DNA of 64,000 nt. It comes from Phytopythium helicoides. Lineage: Eukaryota; Oomycota; Peronosporomycetes; Pythiales; Pythiaceae. Position 1 is the stretch's first letter, and every line of letters begins with the position of its first letter. The notes below the pieces were generated by a model. It was not told the DNA's origin. It saw only the letters and a program-made list of their open reading frames with translations, and did not search any database. The DNA lies in assembly GCA_024867545.1 (NCBI GenBank), contig JANFNE010000016.1, forward strand, positions 372,001-436,000, read 5' to 3'. A program made the translations under genes and the position numbers. Below, piece after piece: positions 10,820 through 20,174 of the stretch.

Positions 10820-11693
10820 CCTGTTGACGACGACAAACAGAAGCACAAGCTGAGTGACGTTGTGGCAGTGTCGGTCGAAGGTCGGCAATTCCCAGTTGAC
10901 ATCCAATACTTGTCGGAACCGTGCAGCGACTACTTGCAAAAGACCATTGACACTGTGCTGGCGATCGACAAGCACGAAGGGGAGGGCGACATTCTTGTGT
11001 TTCTTCCGGGCCAATAGGAGACCAATTTTGTTGGTGCGCGAGGATCAAAAGAACGAAAAGAAAAGATCGGCGAAGCCATGGAGGAGTTTGCTAACCCAGA
11101 TGGAGACCACTTGACGTACCTGACGATCTACGATGAGTTTCTTGACAATAGCAAGTCGCGTGCGTGGTGCGATGAACACATGCTTAGTCACCGGGCGTTG
11201 ACTCGTGCTACCGAGATTCGAAAGCATTTGAAACGATACGTGAAGCGTTTTGGTGCGAGTATGGTCATCAACAGCAAAGATGCCGATGACGACATGAAGA
11301 TTCGCGTGCTCAAGTGTGTTGTGAGCGGATGCTTTGCCAATGCTGCGAGGCTGAGTGCCGACGGGGTGTATCGCACTGTTCGCGATCAGCGAGCCGTGCA
11401 AATTCATCCGACATCAGTGTATTATCACATGGGAAAACTACCGGATTGGATCGTGTTCCACCAGAGTGTTCTCACCACTGAAGAGTTCATTCGAGACATT
11501 GCTAGGATTGACCCCAGATGGTTAGTGCAAGCGGCTCCGGATTTCTACCGCACAAAAGAGGTCAGCAGTATCGTGTCTGGCAGCTCTGGTAGTTTGGGCT
11601 TGCCGAAGGGACCCGACCCAGAAGTTCAAAGCAGGAAAAGGGCAAAGGTCGCAGCTGAAGAATCCAGAACTACACCTGCAACCAGCGATGGCC

Positions 11694-11698
11694 GAATC
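11694..11698. repeat. Target-site duplication of the copia element, left copy
   Basis: GAATC at 11694-11698 is repeated at 16522-16526 on the other side of the element. The uninterrupted DHX35 sequence (CGAATCCTGTTCC) contains it once, which fixes both element ends exactly. Confidence 0.95.
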
Positions 11699-12102
11699 TC
11701 TTGATATAAGCGGTTGAAGGTAGCGTAGGCAAGTGAGTGGCGAATGGAAAATCCGAAAGTGAATTTTATTTGGAAGCACATTCAATAGGTCCGCACTGAC
11801 CTCTTGATCATGAATCTGTAAGCAGTTCCTTTGTCCGATGCCTGGATCTGAAGTTACCCCATGACATGTGCCGGCCCCCGATCTCCCTTCAACTTGACCA
11901 CGTTGAAGTGTGCCGTCGACCAATCAGATCTCAGCACGTGAGACATTCAACCAATCACATTTAATGACGCATGCATTTTGACCAATCAAAATGCAAGGGC
12001 GGCCCAGAGCACGCGCGCTGCTCGACGGGCTAGTTGGAGGCACCCGCGTCGCCACCATGCGCAAACACGATGCCGGCGTGACTGTCAGCTGCAATCTCAA
12101 CA
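11699..12102 (-). repeat. 3-prime LTR of the copia element
   Basis: 404 bp, matching 16118-16521 with about 10 differences. It contains three CCAATCA boxes at 11920, 11951 and 11982, spaced exactly 31 bp apart. The last codons of the pol frame (VEIAADSHAG onward) run into this LTR to a stop at 12030. Confidence 0.95.
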
Positions 12103-15100
12103 CCCCCACTCAGCTGCAGGTTCTCGCCAATAGGTTTCTTGACGTTGTAGAGATCCATTAGGTGGCGTAGGGTCTTCGACGACAGACCCTTGGTGAGGAA
12201 GTCCGCAACTTGATTCTTGGTTTCAACATAGATCATCTCGACCTCCTTGGACTGCAGCTTCTCGCGGATGAAGTGGTAGCGGATGTCAATGTGCTTGGTG
12301 CGCGCTTGATAGCCAACATTCTTGGCTAGAGCTATGGCACCTTGGTTATCCTCGTATATCACCGTTGCCGCGCTCACTTCCTGGTCCAGGTCCTTGAGTA
12401 ACAAACGCATCCACACCACCTCCTTGACACAGTCGCTCAGCGCCCATGTATTCGGCCTCTGTCGAGCTGAGAGCGACTGTCTTCTGGAACGTTGAACGCC
12501 ACACAACTGGCGCCCCACACAGCATCAGCATGATCCCGCTGACCGAGCGGCGATCATCACGGTTACCGGCCCAATCCGCGTCGGAATAAGCGATGAGGTC
12601 TCTCCCCTTGTTGCGTTCGTAGGTGATGCCAATGTCCTTCGTCTTGAGTAAGTATCTCACCACCCTGATCCCCGCCGTCCAGGGCTTGGGGCCTGGGTTC
12701 TCGAGGAAACGGCTAAGCTTGGCTACTGCGATAGCAATGTCGGGTCGTGTTCCGCACGCCAGATACATGAGGCTGCCGATTAGGGACCGGTACGGTCGTG
12801 TCTGCATCAGTGCCTTGTCGTCCATATTCTGCGCTTCATCGTCCTTGGTCAAGATGAGGCCCTGCTCCATCGGTGTGAGGCTTGGCTTGGCGTGTTCTTG
12901 ACCGAAGCGTTCGATGACTGCCTCGCAGTGCGCTTGCTGGTTGATGCTCAGTCTGCCCAGTTCACGGTTGTGGTCGATCTCAATGCCGAGAATGAAACGC
13001 GCTTGGCCCAGGTCCTTGATCTTGAACTTGGCCGCAATTCTTGCCTTCACTTGTTCGATCACCTTCATGTCACGCGATGCCACGAGCATATCGTCGACGT
13101 AGAGACAAACGATGCAACGCGAGCCCCCACTGCCCATCGTGTCGACACATGGGTCTGCGCTCGTCGGTTTGAAGCCGATCTTCTTTAGATGGCTGTCGAT
13201 AGTCTCGTTCCAGACGCGCGAAGCCTGCTTGAGTCCGTAGATACTTTTTCGAAGACGGCAGACGACATCACCCACACTGCCCGCAATCGTCGTATCTCCG
13301 ACGAGCTCGGTGAGACCGTCAGGCAGTTCCATGTAGATCTCCTCGTCTAGACTTCCATACAGGAAAGCTGTGTCGACGTCACACTGCTCGATGAGCATGC
13401 CTTCACTGCAGCATATGGCGAGAACGGCTCGGATTGACATAAGGTTGGCGACTGGCGCGTACGTCTCCTCGTAGTCGATGCCGTGCCGCTGAGAGAAACC
13501 CTTTGCAACTAGACGTGCCTTATACCGAATTACCCGTCCCGTCTCGTCCTTCTTGAGTGCGAAGACCCAGCGGCATCCGATCGGGCGCTGGCTGTGTCGG
13601 TCTCGCGACGAGCTCCCACGTCTCATTCTCCATCTGCGATGAGAGCTCACTCAACATCGCGTCCTTCCACTTGGCTTGGTCCTCACTGGAGGCAACATCC
13701 TTGTAGGTCTTAGGAACTTCAGTTGCACTCATCAGCCGCTCATACTCGATCGTCATGGACGAATCATCGTGGAGTGGCACTGCTCCATCCACCTTCTGTC
13801 GTTTGGTACCGGTGCCTGAGGCCATGACGAGTTGCTTCTTGCGCGCTGGCTGTTCGTGCGGCTGGTCATCATTGCTGTCACTACGAGCCCTTGACCGCGT
13901 AATCATAGGGTGCTGGACGTACGGCACTATAGCCCTCTTCTCCTCGGTGATTACAATCTGATTGTTTGGAGCTTGCACCGGAGCAGTTGGCTGAACGGGT
14001 GCCTCACTCTTGGCTTCAACTTGGTGACTAGTCGTATCTTCTTTGTCTTCAACTTGAAGGTTGTCCATCGCTCCGTTCAGAGTTGACGTTTCCATAAACT
14101 TGACAGTTCTGACGACGCGGATTTTTCCAGTTGACAACTCCATCACGCGGTATCCCTTGACGCCATCCTCGTAGCCCATAAAGCGGCACTTGAACGCTTT
14201 GGGGTCCAGCTTGTTGCGCTTCTCGTCAGGGATATGGGCGTAGCCGGTTGTACCGAAGACCTTCAGGTTCTTGAGCATCGGACGCGTCCCGTATACTATC
14301 TCATGCGGCGTCTTGACGTTGATAGAGTTTGGGATCCGATTGATGATCCATGCCGCTGTATTGAGCGCTTCGGCCCACCACTTCTTCTCGATGCTCTCAT
14401 GATAGAGCATGCACCGCGCCATCTCAACCAGGCTACGGTTCATTCGCTCGGCCAGCCCATTCTGCTGGGGTGTGTACGGCACTGTCTTCTCATGCTTGAT
14501 CCCGTGCTGTCCGAGGAAATCCTTCATGCCGTTGCTGGTGTACTCACCACCGTTGTCCGAGCGTAGTCTCTTGAGTTTGGCGTCAGTATCCTTTTCCATC
14601 GCTGCCTTGAACAGCTTCAACTTGTCGAGGCACCTCGGATTTCTTCCTCATGAAGTAAACACTGACGTGGCGAGAGTAGTCGTCGACAAATGTTACGACA
14701 TACGAACTGCCACCTGGGGTCTTCGTCTCCATGGGACCCATGACGTCTGAGTGCACTAGCTCAAGTACCCTCGTCGCCTTCACCTTCTTTTCTGGGTTGC
14801 GCGGGAAGTTCTCTGCCTTCATCTTTCCCATGCAGCACCCACCGCACACGTCGCTCGCGTCCGCGTCAACTACCACGCTCGGTAGACCGTCCGACACGGC
14901 ACGGAGCTCCTCATAGCGCTTGAGTGGGATGTGGCCAAGGCGCGCATGCATGATCGCCCACGGCGACTGCTGCGCTGTCACCACCCGGCACTCCTCGTCC
15001 CCGCACTGTCTCGATCTTGTAGATGTTCCCATGTCGACGCGCCTCCATGACAATAGTGCCATTGTAGCGAAATGCGCACTTGTCCTTGCTGAACTCGGCA

Positions 15101-16113
15101 ATGACGTCCTTCTCCGCGAGCTTGGACACCGAAATCAGGCTTCCATCAACCTCCGGGATGTAGAGCACGTCCGAAAGCGTCACAGACGTCCCGTTCATCA
15201 ACTTAAACCCGACGGTGCCAATTGCAACAGCGTCGAGCTTCGTCCCGTCCGCGATTACGATGCGAACGGGTTTCTTGAGTTCACGCAGTGAGACGAACTT
15301 GTCGCGGTCACTGGTCATGTGCGAGCTTGCCCCTGAGTCCACAAGCCACTCGGACGATGCCAACAAGCTGGCAGCAGCGAACGCAACGCTGCGTCCTTCT
15401 TCCTCTGCCCGGTTGCCGCGTCCCTCGTCCGCCTTCTTCTTGCGGCACTCGAACTGGCGATGTCCTTGCTTCTTGCAGTAATGGCGCTTTCCGTTGAAAC
15501 GGAACTTGCCTTGCCCCTTCTTCATCGTTGCAAAGGCGCGCTCTTGCGGCGACGTATTCTCTGCCGTGTCGACGCCGCTCAGTGCCTCGATCACATGTGC
15601 CAAGCTGACGTTGGGCGTGTTCTCGAGCACACTGCTGATCAGACGATACTCGTCGGTCAGACTACCAAGAAGGAGAACGATCTGCCGCGTCTCATCGAGC
15701 GGCTCACCAATCGAGTCCATCTTGGTGACTAGCTCCTTGAACTTGTCGACGTGCTGAGCGAAGCGAGTGCCTGGCTCCATCTTGAAGTTGTGCAGGCGCT
15801 TCGTAATGATGAGCCGGTTCTTCAGCGTCGACCGATTAAACTGATCCCGAAGTTGGTCCCATGCTTCTATCGCTGACGTTGCTCCACGGATGTAGACTTG
15901 GTAAGTCAGGCTCACGTCGCCCGCAATCTCACCAAGGGCTTTCAGATCGTCAGTCTTCCATGCCGCCGTGGAGCGATCACTGATCTGGTCGTACTCGGCC
16001 TTGACAATGTGGGGGAGCAGACCTTTCCGCGACAACTTCATCCGCATGTTGTACTCCCAGTGGAAGTAGTTGTCCTCGACGAGCTTGTCGATGTCGGCGT
16101 AGGTTGGGCTCAT
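12030..16113 (-). pseudogene. Copia gag-pol polyprotein, multiply frameshifted
   Basis: Gag starts MSPTYADIDKL at 16113. Its zinc knuckle reads RHYCKKQGHRQFEC, with Arg where the first Cys of CX2CX4HX4C belongs. Protease shows WLVDSGASSHMT. Integrase has the HHCC end (CGGCCMGK) and the acidic triad region (DVMGPME, LRSDNGGEYTS, QQNGLAERMNRSLVE). Reverse transcriptase carries CLYVDDMLVAS, and RNase H has SDADWAGN, SSTEAEYMG and YEDNQGAIALAKN. The frame changes near 15000, 14625, 13590 and 12440, all single-base shifts without splice sites. Protease-integrase-RT-RNaseH order places it in the Pseudoviridae/copia group. Confidence 0.93.
12103..12112 (-). other. Polypurine tract of the copia element
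   Basis: In element orientation GAGTGGGGG lies directly before the 3-prime LTR start TGTTGAG, the expected plus-strand primer position. Confidence 0.75.
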
Positions 16114-16117
16114 AACC
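16100..16117 (-). other. Primer-binding site matching the anticodon arm of initiator tRNA-Met
   Basis: Directly after the 5-prime LTR (element orientation) the sequence reads GGTTATGAGCCC, complementary to the anticodon arm GGGCTCATAACC of eukaryotic initiator tRNA-Met rather than to its 3-prime end. Drosophila copia primes from a cleaved initiator tRNA-Met in the same way. The ATG inside this site is also the gag start codon. Confidence 0.75.
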
Positions 16118-16521
16118 TCTTGATATGAGCGATTGAAGGTAGCGTAGGCAAGTGAGTGGCGAATGGAAAATCCGAAAGTGAATTTTATTTGGAAGCACAT
16201 TCAATAGGTCCGCACTGACCTCCTGATCATGAATCTGTAAGCAGTTCCTTTGTCCGATGCCTGGATCTGAAGTTACCCCATGACATGTGCCGGCCTCCGA
16301 TCTCCCTTCAACTTGACCACGTTGAAGTGTGCCGTCGACCAATCAGATCTCAGTACTTGAGACATTCAACCAATCACATTTTATGACGCGTGCATTTTGA
16401 CCAATCAAAATGCAAGGGCGGCCCAGAGCACGCGCGCTGCTCGACGGGCTAGTTGGAGGCACGCGCGTCGCCACCATGCGCAAACACGATGCCGGCGTGA
16501 CTGTCAGCTGAAATCTCAACA
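16118..16521 (-). repeat. 5-prime LTR of the copia element
   Basis: 404 bp, same length as the other LTR. The CCAATCA boxes at 16339, 16370 and 16401 keep the 31-bp spacing. The right target duplication GAATC follows at 16522-16526. Confidence 0.95.
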
Positions 16522-16863
16522 GAATCCTGTTCCGGAAACCGGCAAGAAATGCGGCTGATAGCAAGAAGAAGCCGCAGCTGCCGGTTCACATTGGCAAGAG
16601 TAAGGGTGGTCTGCGCTCCCAGTTTTGAGTGGACCGATTGTTCGCACGTTTGCCGAGCGAGTACTCGGTATCGAAAGTATCGAATCAAAGTATTTGGAAT
16701 AGAAGCGGACATTTGTTTTGATTGATCCATGATCGACATGTATTTCAAGGAATGCTACCAAAGGACTTGCTCAAAGTGAAACAGTGGCAGATCCTTCCGT
16801 GATTTGCAGTTGTTGGCATACCGACACCGATGACAGGTGTGAACCCTTCCAAACGAAGGAAGC

Positions 16864-17784
16864 TCAGAAGATGGCGTCCTGGTTCGCCTTTTTGAACGCA
16901 ATCGCGTCCGAGACCGTGCAGAACTTGATGTCCTTGAAAAAGAGCTCGCGGTCACGCTTGACCTTGTCCTGGTCAAAGCGTAGCGCCCGGGTCGTCATGA
17001 GGGTGAAGCTGGCCATCATCGACACAAACGGGTTGGTTTCTTTGTTTGCTTCGATCGTCGCAAGCAAGTCGTCAGCTGACTGGAATGTGACCTTGAGATC
17101 CGTGATACCGCCCTCCGTCTTGAGCTGCTCGGCGATCTTGAGCCACGTCGTCTCCTCGCCTTGCACGTACGTGTAGTGGTTCCACTTGGTCGTAGACTGG
17201 AGTAACGCCGCAACGGCCTTGCCACAGTCACGTGCACTTGTCATCGCAAATGGCTCATTTCCGGTCGCTGGGATTGTGAGTGTTTTATTGGTGATATCCA
17301 GCGGACAGTACGGGCCAGGGTCTTCGTGGATGCGCATGTTTCTCGGCACGACGTAGTCGATGAGCCAACCGATGTTGACGACGGTCCACTCGATCTCGTC
17401 CTGCGCTTTCAGAGTATTCTTGAGCATCTCGTACGATGGGTGCTTGCACTCCGGGATGTCCTCCGTATCGCCACCGTACTCGGATGGGATGAATCGCTTG
17501 CACTTGGTCGAGCGCTTGCATGCCTCGAGAAGGTCCAGGTGAATTTTCCCGTAGAGCTCGGATTGGTCTTGAATGGCACTGACAAGTGCGTCACAGTCGT
17601 CAATCTGCTTGGTGAGCTCCGTGACGCTCGAGTAGTCGGTGATGCGCTGCTCGACGATTCCAGCCTTGCCATCGAAGAAGTCCTTGTGGGAACGCGTGAG
17701 CACCACAACTTCGATGCCAGCGGCGGTGGCTTCAGTTGCAATGTGCTTGCCGAAGCTTCCTGGACCGGCGATGGCGATGCGCAT
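16864..17784 (-). CDS. NmrA-like NAD(P)-dependent reductase, copy 3 (intact, locally diverged)
   Basis: A complete 306-residue NmrA/isoflavone-reductase-like protein with the glycine motif AGPGSFGKHI and the same start context as copy 2. Most of the sequence is identical to copy 2, but differences are packed into two patches. One is around IHEDPGPYCPLDITNK (FHESPGPFCPLDIGNK in copy 2). The other is around DDLLATIEANKETNPFVSMM (DELLAKAEANKETDPFASWA in copy 2). Such clustering suggests conversion from another paralogue or selection on the substrate side. It lies between the copia element and the intact M96-like gene, divergent from the latter by about 250 bp. Confidence 0.9.
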   Translation of the reverse strand: MRIAIAGPGSFGKHIATEATAAGIEVVVLTRSHKDFFDGKAGIVEQRITDYSSVTELTKQIDDCDALVSAIQDQSELYGKIHLDLLEACKRSTKCKRFIPSEYGGDTEDIPECKHPSYEMLKNTLKAQDEIEWTVVNIGWLIDYVVPRNMRIHEDPGPYCPLDITNKTLTIPATGNEPFAMTSARDCGKAVAALLQSTTKWNHYTYVQGEETTWLKIAEQLKTEGGITDLKVTFQSADDLLATIEANKETNPFVSMMASFTLMTTRALRFDQDKVKRDRELFFKDIKFCTVSDAIAFKKANQDAIF

Positions 17785-18036
17785 GGTGTTGAGAAGGAAA
17801 GTCAGTTGGTAGGTTGGGGCTGGAGCGCGTTGAAGCTGGAAGATTTGGAAATGAGGAACCCCGGTGACGAGCAGCTCCCCATGATTGAAGTATTTTATGG
17901 TGTCGAATACAGGTTATGGATGGTTTAGTCACTCAAATGGAGTCGGACCGCCCGTGACTCATCAGAAATTACTACGAGCGCAGGAAGTTTAGGACCGCGC
18001 AATCGCGACAAGCAAGCACGGTCTCACTTCGCCGGC

Positions 18037-19458
18037 ATGAGTAGCTCTTCAACGTCCTCGAGCTGCTCGGAAGCGGTTCCTGCTCCTCCCACCGTCTTTG
18101 GTGCCTCGTTTGACTTGTTGGAGGACTTCGAGGCTTCGCTGACGCCTCTGGATATGCTCGATACGCTTCTACTGTCGTCGCAGCCGGCGATTCCGCTCGT
18201 TGTCGACTCGCTTGCGTCAACTTTCTTGTCTTCCCCTTCCGACGCCAACGAGTCGGCCAGCGGGCCTTCCTCTCCGAGTTCTGATGAGCCAGTGGAAGCA
18301 TTTGCCAGCTCCAACTCAGCTGTCTCAACTCGGAAAAGGAGAAACTCGACGCGCGACCGAGAGAACGCGGAGCGAGCGGAGCTGCGGCGCCAGGTCGAGC
18401 AGCTTGAGGCGCTTGTGACGGAACTCAAGCGGCGATCGGGTGATTCTGCTGCAATCCAAGCGAAGAAGCGCGATATCGCAATGTGGAAGCGACTTGCGGA
18501 ACGCCAGAGGCTGGCGAGAAGGAGCGCGGAGAGAACGAATGCAAGAATGATGAAGCGTACAGCAGTGAACGCCGACTGGATTCGGCGTCTGCAAGGACTG
18601 GTTGCAGAAGAGCAAAGGGAAACCAAGCGTCTGTTATCGTCTGACTGGGTCCGGTGGTCGACGTGGGAGGATATCATGGTCTTCGCTAGCCTCAAGCAAG
18701 AACTGTGGGAGGCGTACTCTCGTGTTGATCAAGTGCTCGAAATGACCGGGGTGGCCGGAATTCTCGCTTCTCGACGCGAAGTCACGTCGGTCCCAACGGC
18801 CGACGAATGGACCCTTGTTCATCCAAATGCTGCAGGGTCTACTGTTGTCTGCGCGCGGTACTTGCCGTTCAGTTCTGTGGCAATCGTGAATGCGTTGTGG
18901 GAAGTCCTCGCTTGCATCCGTACCGCAACTCATGAGGCGTTTTTAAGCGGGGTCGATTGCTTCGACGAGAATGGTTCGATTTGGGATGCACATGCAAACG
19001 AAGCGAGCGAGACTGACTGCTCCCTGAAACTCCAAGGACGTTTAATTGAAGGTAGTGATGAAGATGACTCTGGGGTCGACAACACCGTGTTCGCGAACCT
19101 CCGTGCCGTTATAAAGCGTTTCGACAACGCGGATGATAGACCTGGGCTTGATACTCGAAAGGTGCTGGTGTCTCGGTCACTGATCCAAAGTGGAGATAAT
19201 GGAGCCCGCAACAGCGTATCTACAATGTGGATTGTGCTCACTCCATGCCCTGGCGGAAATGCATCGATCCTATCAATCGTTTCTCAACTGCAGGGCAGCG
19301 ATCTCGGTATTGAGGACCCCGAAGCTACAGGACGCCTCACCCAGTCGTGTATTCGAGGCTTGCTTGCGCGTGTGGAAGGAGATCTTCTCGACCAGGGATT
19401 GCGAGCAGTACCGCCAGCCGTATCGACCAGCAGCGCTATTGAGTACGCGTCAGTGTGA
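18037..19458 (+). CDS. M96 mating-specific-like protein (basic/coiled-coil N-terminus)
   Basis: This 473-residue protein has an acidic Ser-rich first 100 residues. A basic, bZIP-like coiled coil follows (KRRNSTRDRENAERAELRRQ, then VEQLEALVTELKRR), then a conserved C-terminal half resembling the START-like region of oomycete M96 mating-specific-family proteins (YLPFSSVAIVNALWEVL; MWIVLTPCPGG). The assignment rests on this layout remembered from the oomycete family, not on a catalytic motif. It may be nuclear and DNA-binding, but the basic region lacks a clear canonical bZIP Asn/Arg signature. Its 5-prime end is the source of the two relics at 7985-8220 and 10600-10819. Confidence 0.6.
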   Translation: MSSSSTSSSCSEAVPAPPTVFGASFDLLEDFEASLTPLDMLDTLLLSSQPAIPLVVDSLASTFLSSPSDANESASGPSSPSSDEPVEAFASSNSAVSTRKRRNSTRDRENAERAELRRQVEQLEALVTELKRRSGDSAAIQAKKRDIAMWKRLAERQRLARRSAERTNARMMKRTAVNADWIRRLQGLVAEEQRETKRLLSSDWVRWSTWEDIMVFASLKQELWEAYSRVDQVLEMTGVAGILASRREVTSVPTADEWTLVHPNAAGSTVVCARYLPFSSVAIVNALWEVLACIRTATHEAFLSGVDCFDENGSIWDAHANEASETDCSLKLQGRLIEGSDEDDSGVDNTVFANLRAVIKRFDNADDRPGLDTRKVLVSRSLIQSGDNGARNSVSTMWIVLTPCPGGNASILSIVSQLQGSDLGIEDPEATGRLTQSCIRGLLARVEGDLLDQGLRAVPPAVSTSSAIEYASV

Positions 19459-20174
19459 AGGGGACTGTACCTTGGGTCAATGCTGGTGCTAGGGACAATC
19501 TGCCTGTCTGCGTCGGCGTCACCACAAGAATGCGCTGTGAAGGCTCGTCAACCAAGTGAATCAAGCCTAGCCGGTGGGACAACGCTGCTAGTCTACAGAA
19601 AAGTGCAAGTGCCTGTCGAGCCGGTCGCGCAGCAGAAAACCCTCTCTGGCTCGGCAACTGACAGCATGTGCTTCAAACACCGGCACTTCCATGCTCGGTC
19701 AGCTCTTGATTTCGTGTGACAGGACGAAGCAGCCCGTAGCTATGTTGCATTCAAATCCCTGTATGCTTTAGTCTCGGAGTGCCTCGTCACTTGCCTTGGT
19801 TTGTCTCAGCCTAGCCATTCGTCTGCAGTCAGTCGCGATCATCTCATCGCACACCATGCGTATCAACATGCAAACGAGCGGCTCGCATTCACGCTGCTGC
19901 GACCACCACCGATACTGAGGTCCATAGTACCGCTGCACCGGCATTTCGCTCAAGCTCGCATCTAATCTCTTACCCGGATGAGCTCGGGGATTGGCTGGCC
20001 CCGGCAGGTCAGTCGCACCGCGCCTGATTGCTCGTCAAGTCTCGCTCTGGATACCTTCGTCGCTATGGACGCTTCGAACTCCGTGACATCCAAACCTCAG
20101 GTTGCCTACTGAAATGCTTGGCGCTCCTGAAGGCCCAAGAGCTCATAATCGAATCCACTCGCCCCAACGCAAGC
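19459..20174. other. Interval between the M96-like gene and the peptide transporter
   Basis: About 715 bp. A 79-codon plus-strand open frame (19480-19719) and a 61-codon minus-strand frame (19768-19953) are present, but neither resembles a known family or has clear start context. The interval should include the transporter promoter. Nothing else recognisable. Confidence 0.4.

Larger units (their letters stand above)
11699..16521 (-). mobile_element. Ty1/copia LTR retrotransposon (4,823 bp)
   Basis: The element lies on the minus strand: in its own orientation it begins TGTTGAGATT at 16521 and ends TATCAAGA at 11699. It has two 404-bp LTRs, a primer-binding site, one gag-pol region in copia order (gag, protease, integrase, reverse transcriptase, RNase H), and a purine tract before the 3-prime LTR. 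It is inserted in the third DHX35 copy with a 5-bp target duplication. By eye the LTRs differ at about 10 positions (about 2.5%), so the insertion is not brand new. The coding region has at least four frame breaks, so this copy looks non-autonomous as read. Confidence 0.96.
10820..16628 (+). pseudogene. DHX35 copy 3, deleted, stopped and split by the copia insertion
   Basis: Bases 10820-11698 repeat the deleted DHX35 copy, with the same loss of motifs V-VI. A TAG at 11017 replaces Glu in the GQEE motif, and substitutions are scattered. The reading frame resumes at about 11078 (MEEFANPDGDHL) and runs to GRI at 11698, where the copia element interrupts it. The last codons (LFRKPARNAADSKKK through LRSQF) reappear at 16522-16628 on the far side, followed by the stop at 16626-16628. 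This copy is dead. Confidence 0.9.

Noticed and set aside
19480..19719. 79-codon frame after the M96-like gene, possible extra exon
   Set aside because: No splice pair joins it convincingly to the upstream frame, and the M96-like protein already has a plausible end.
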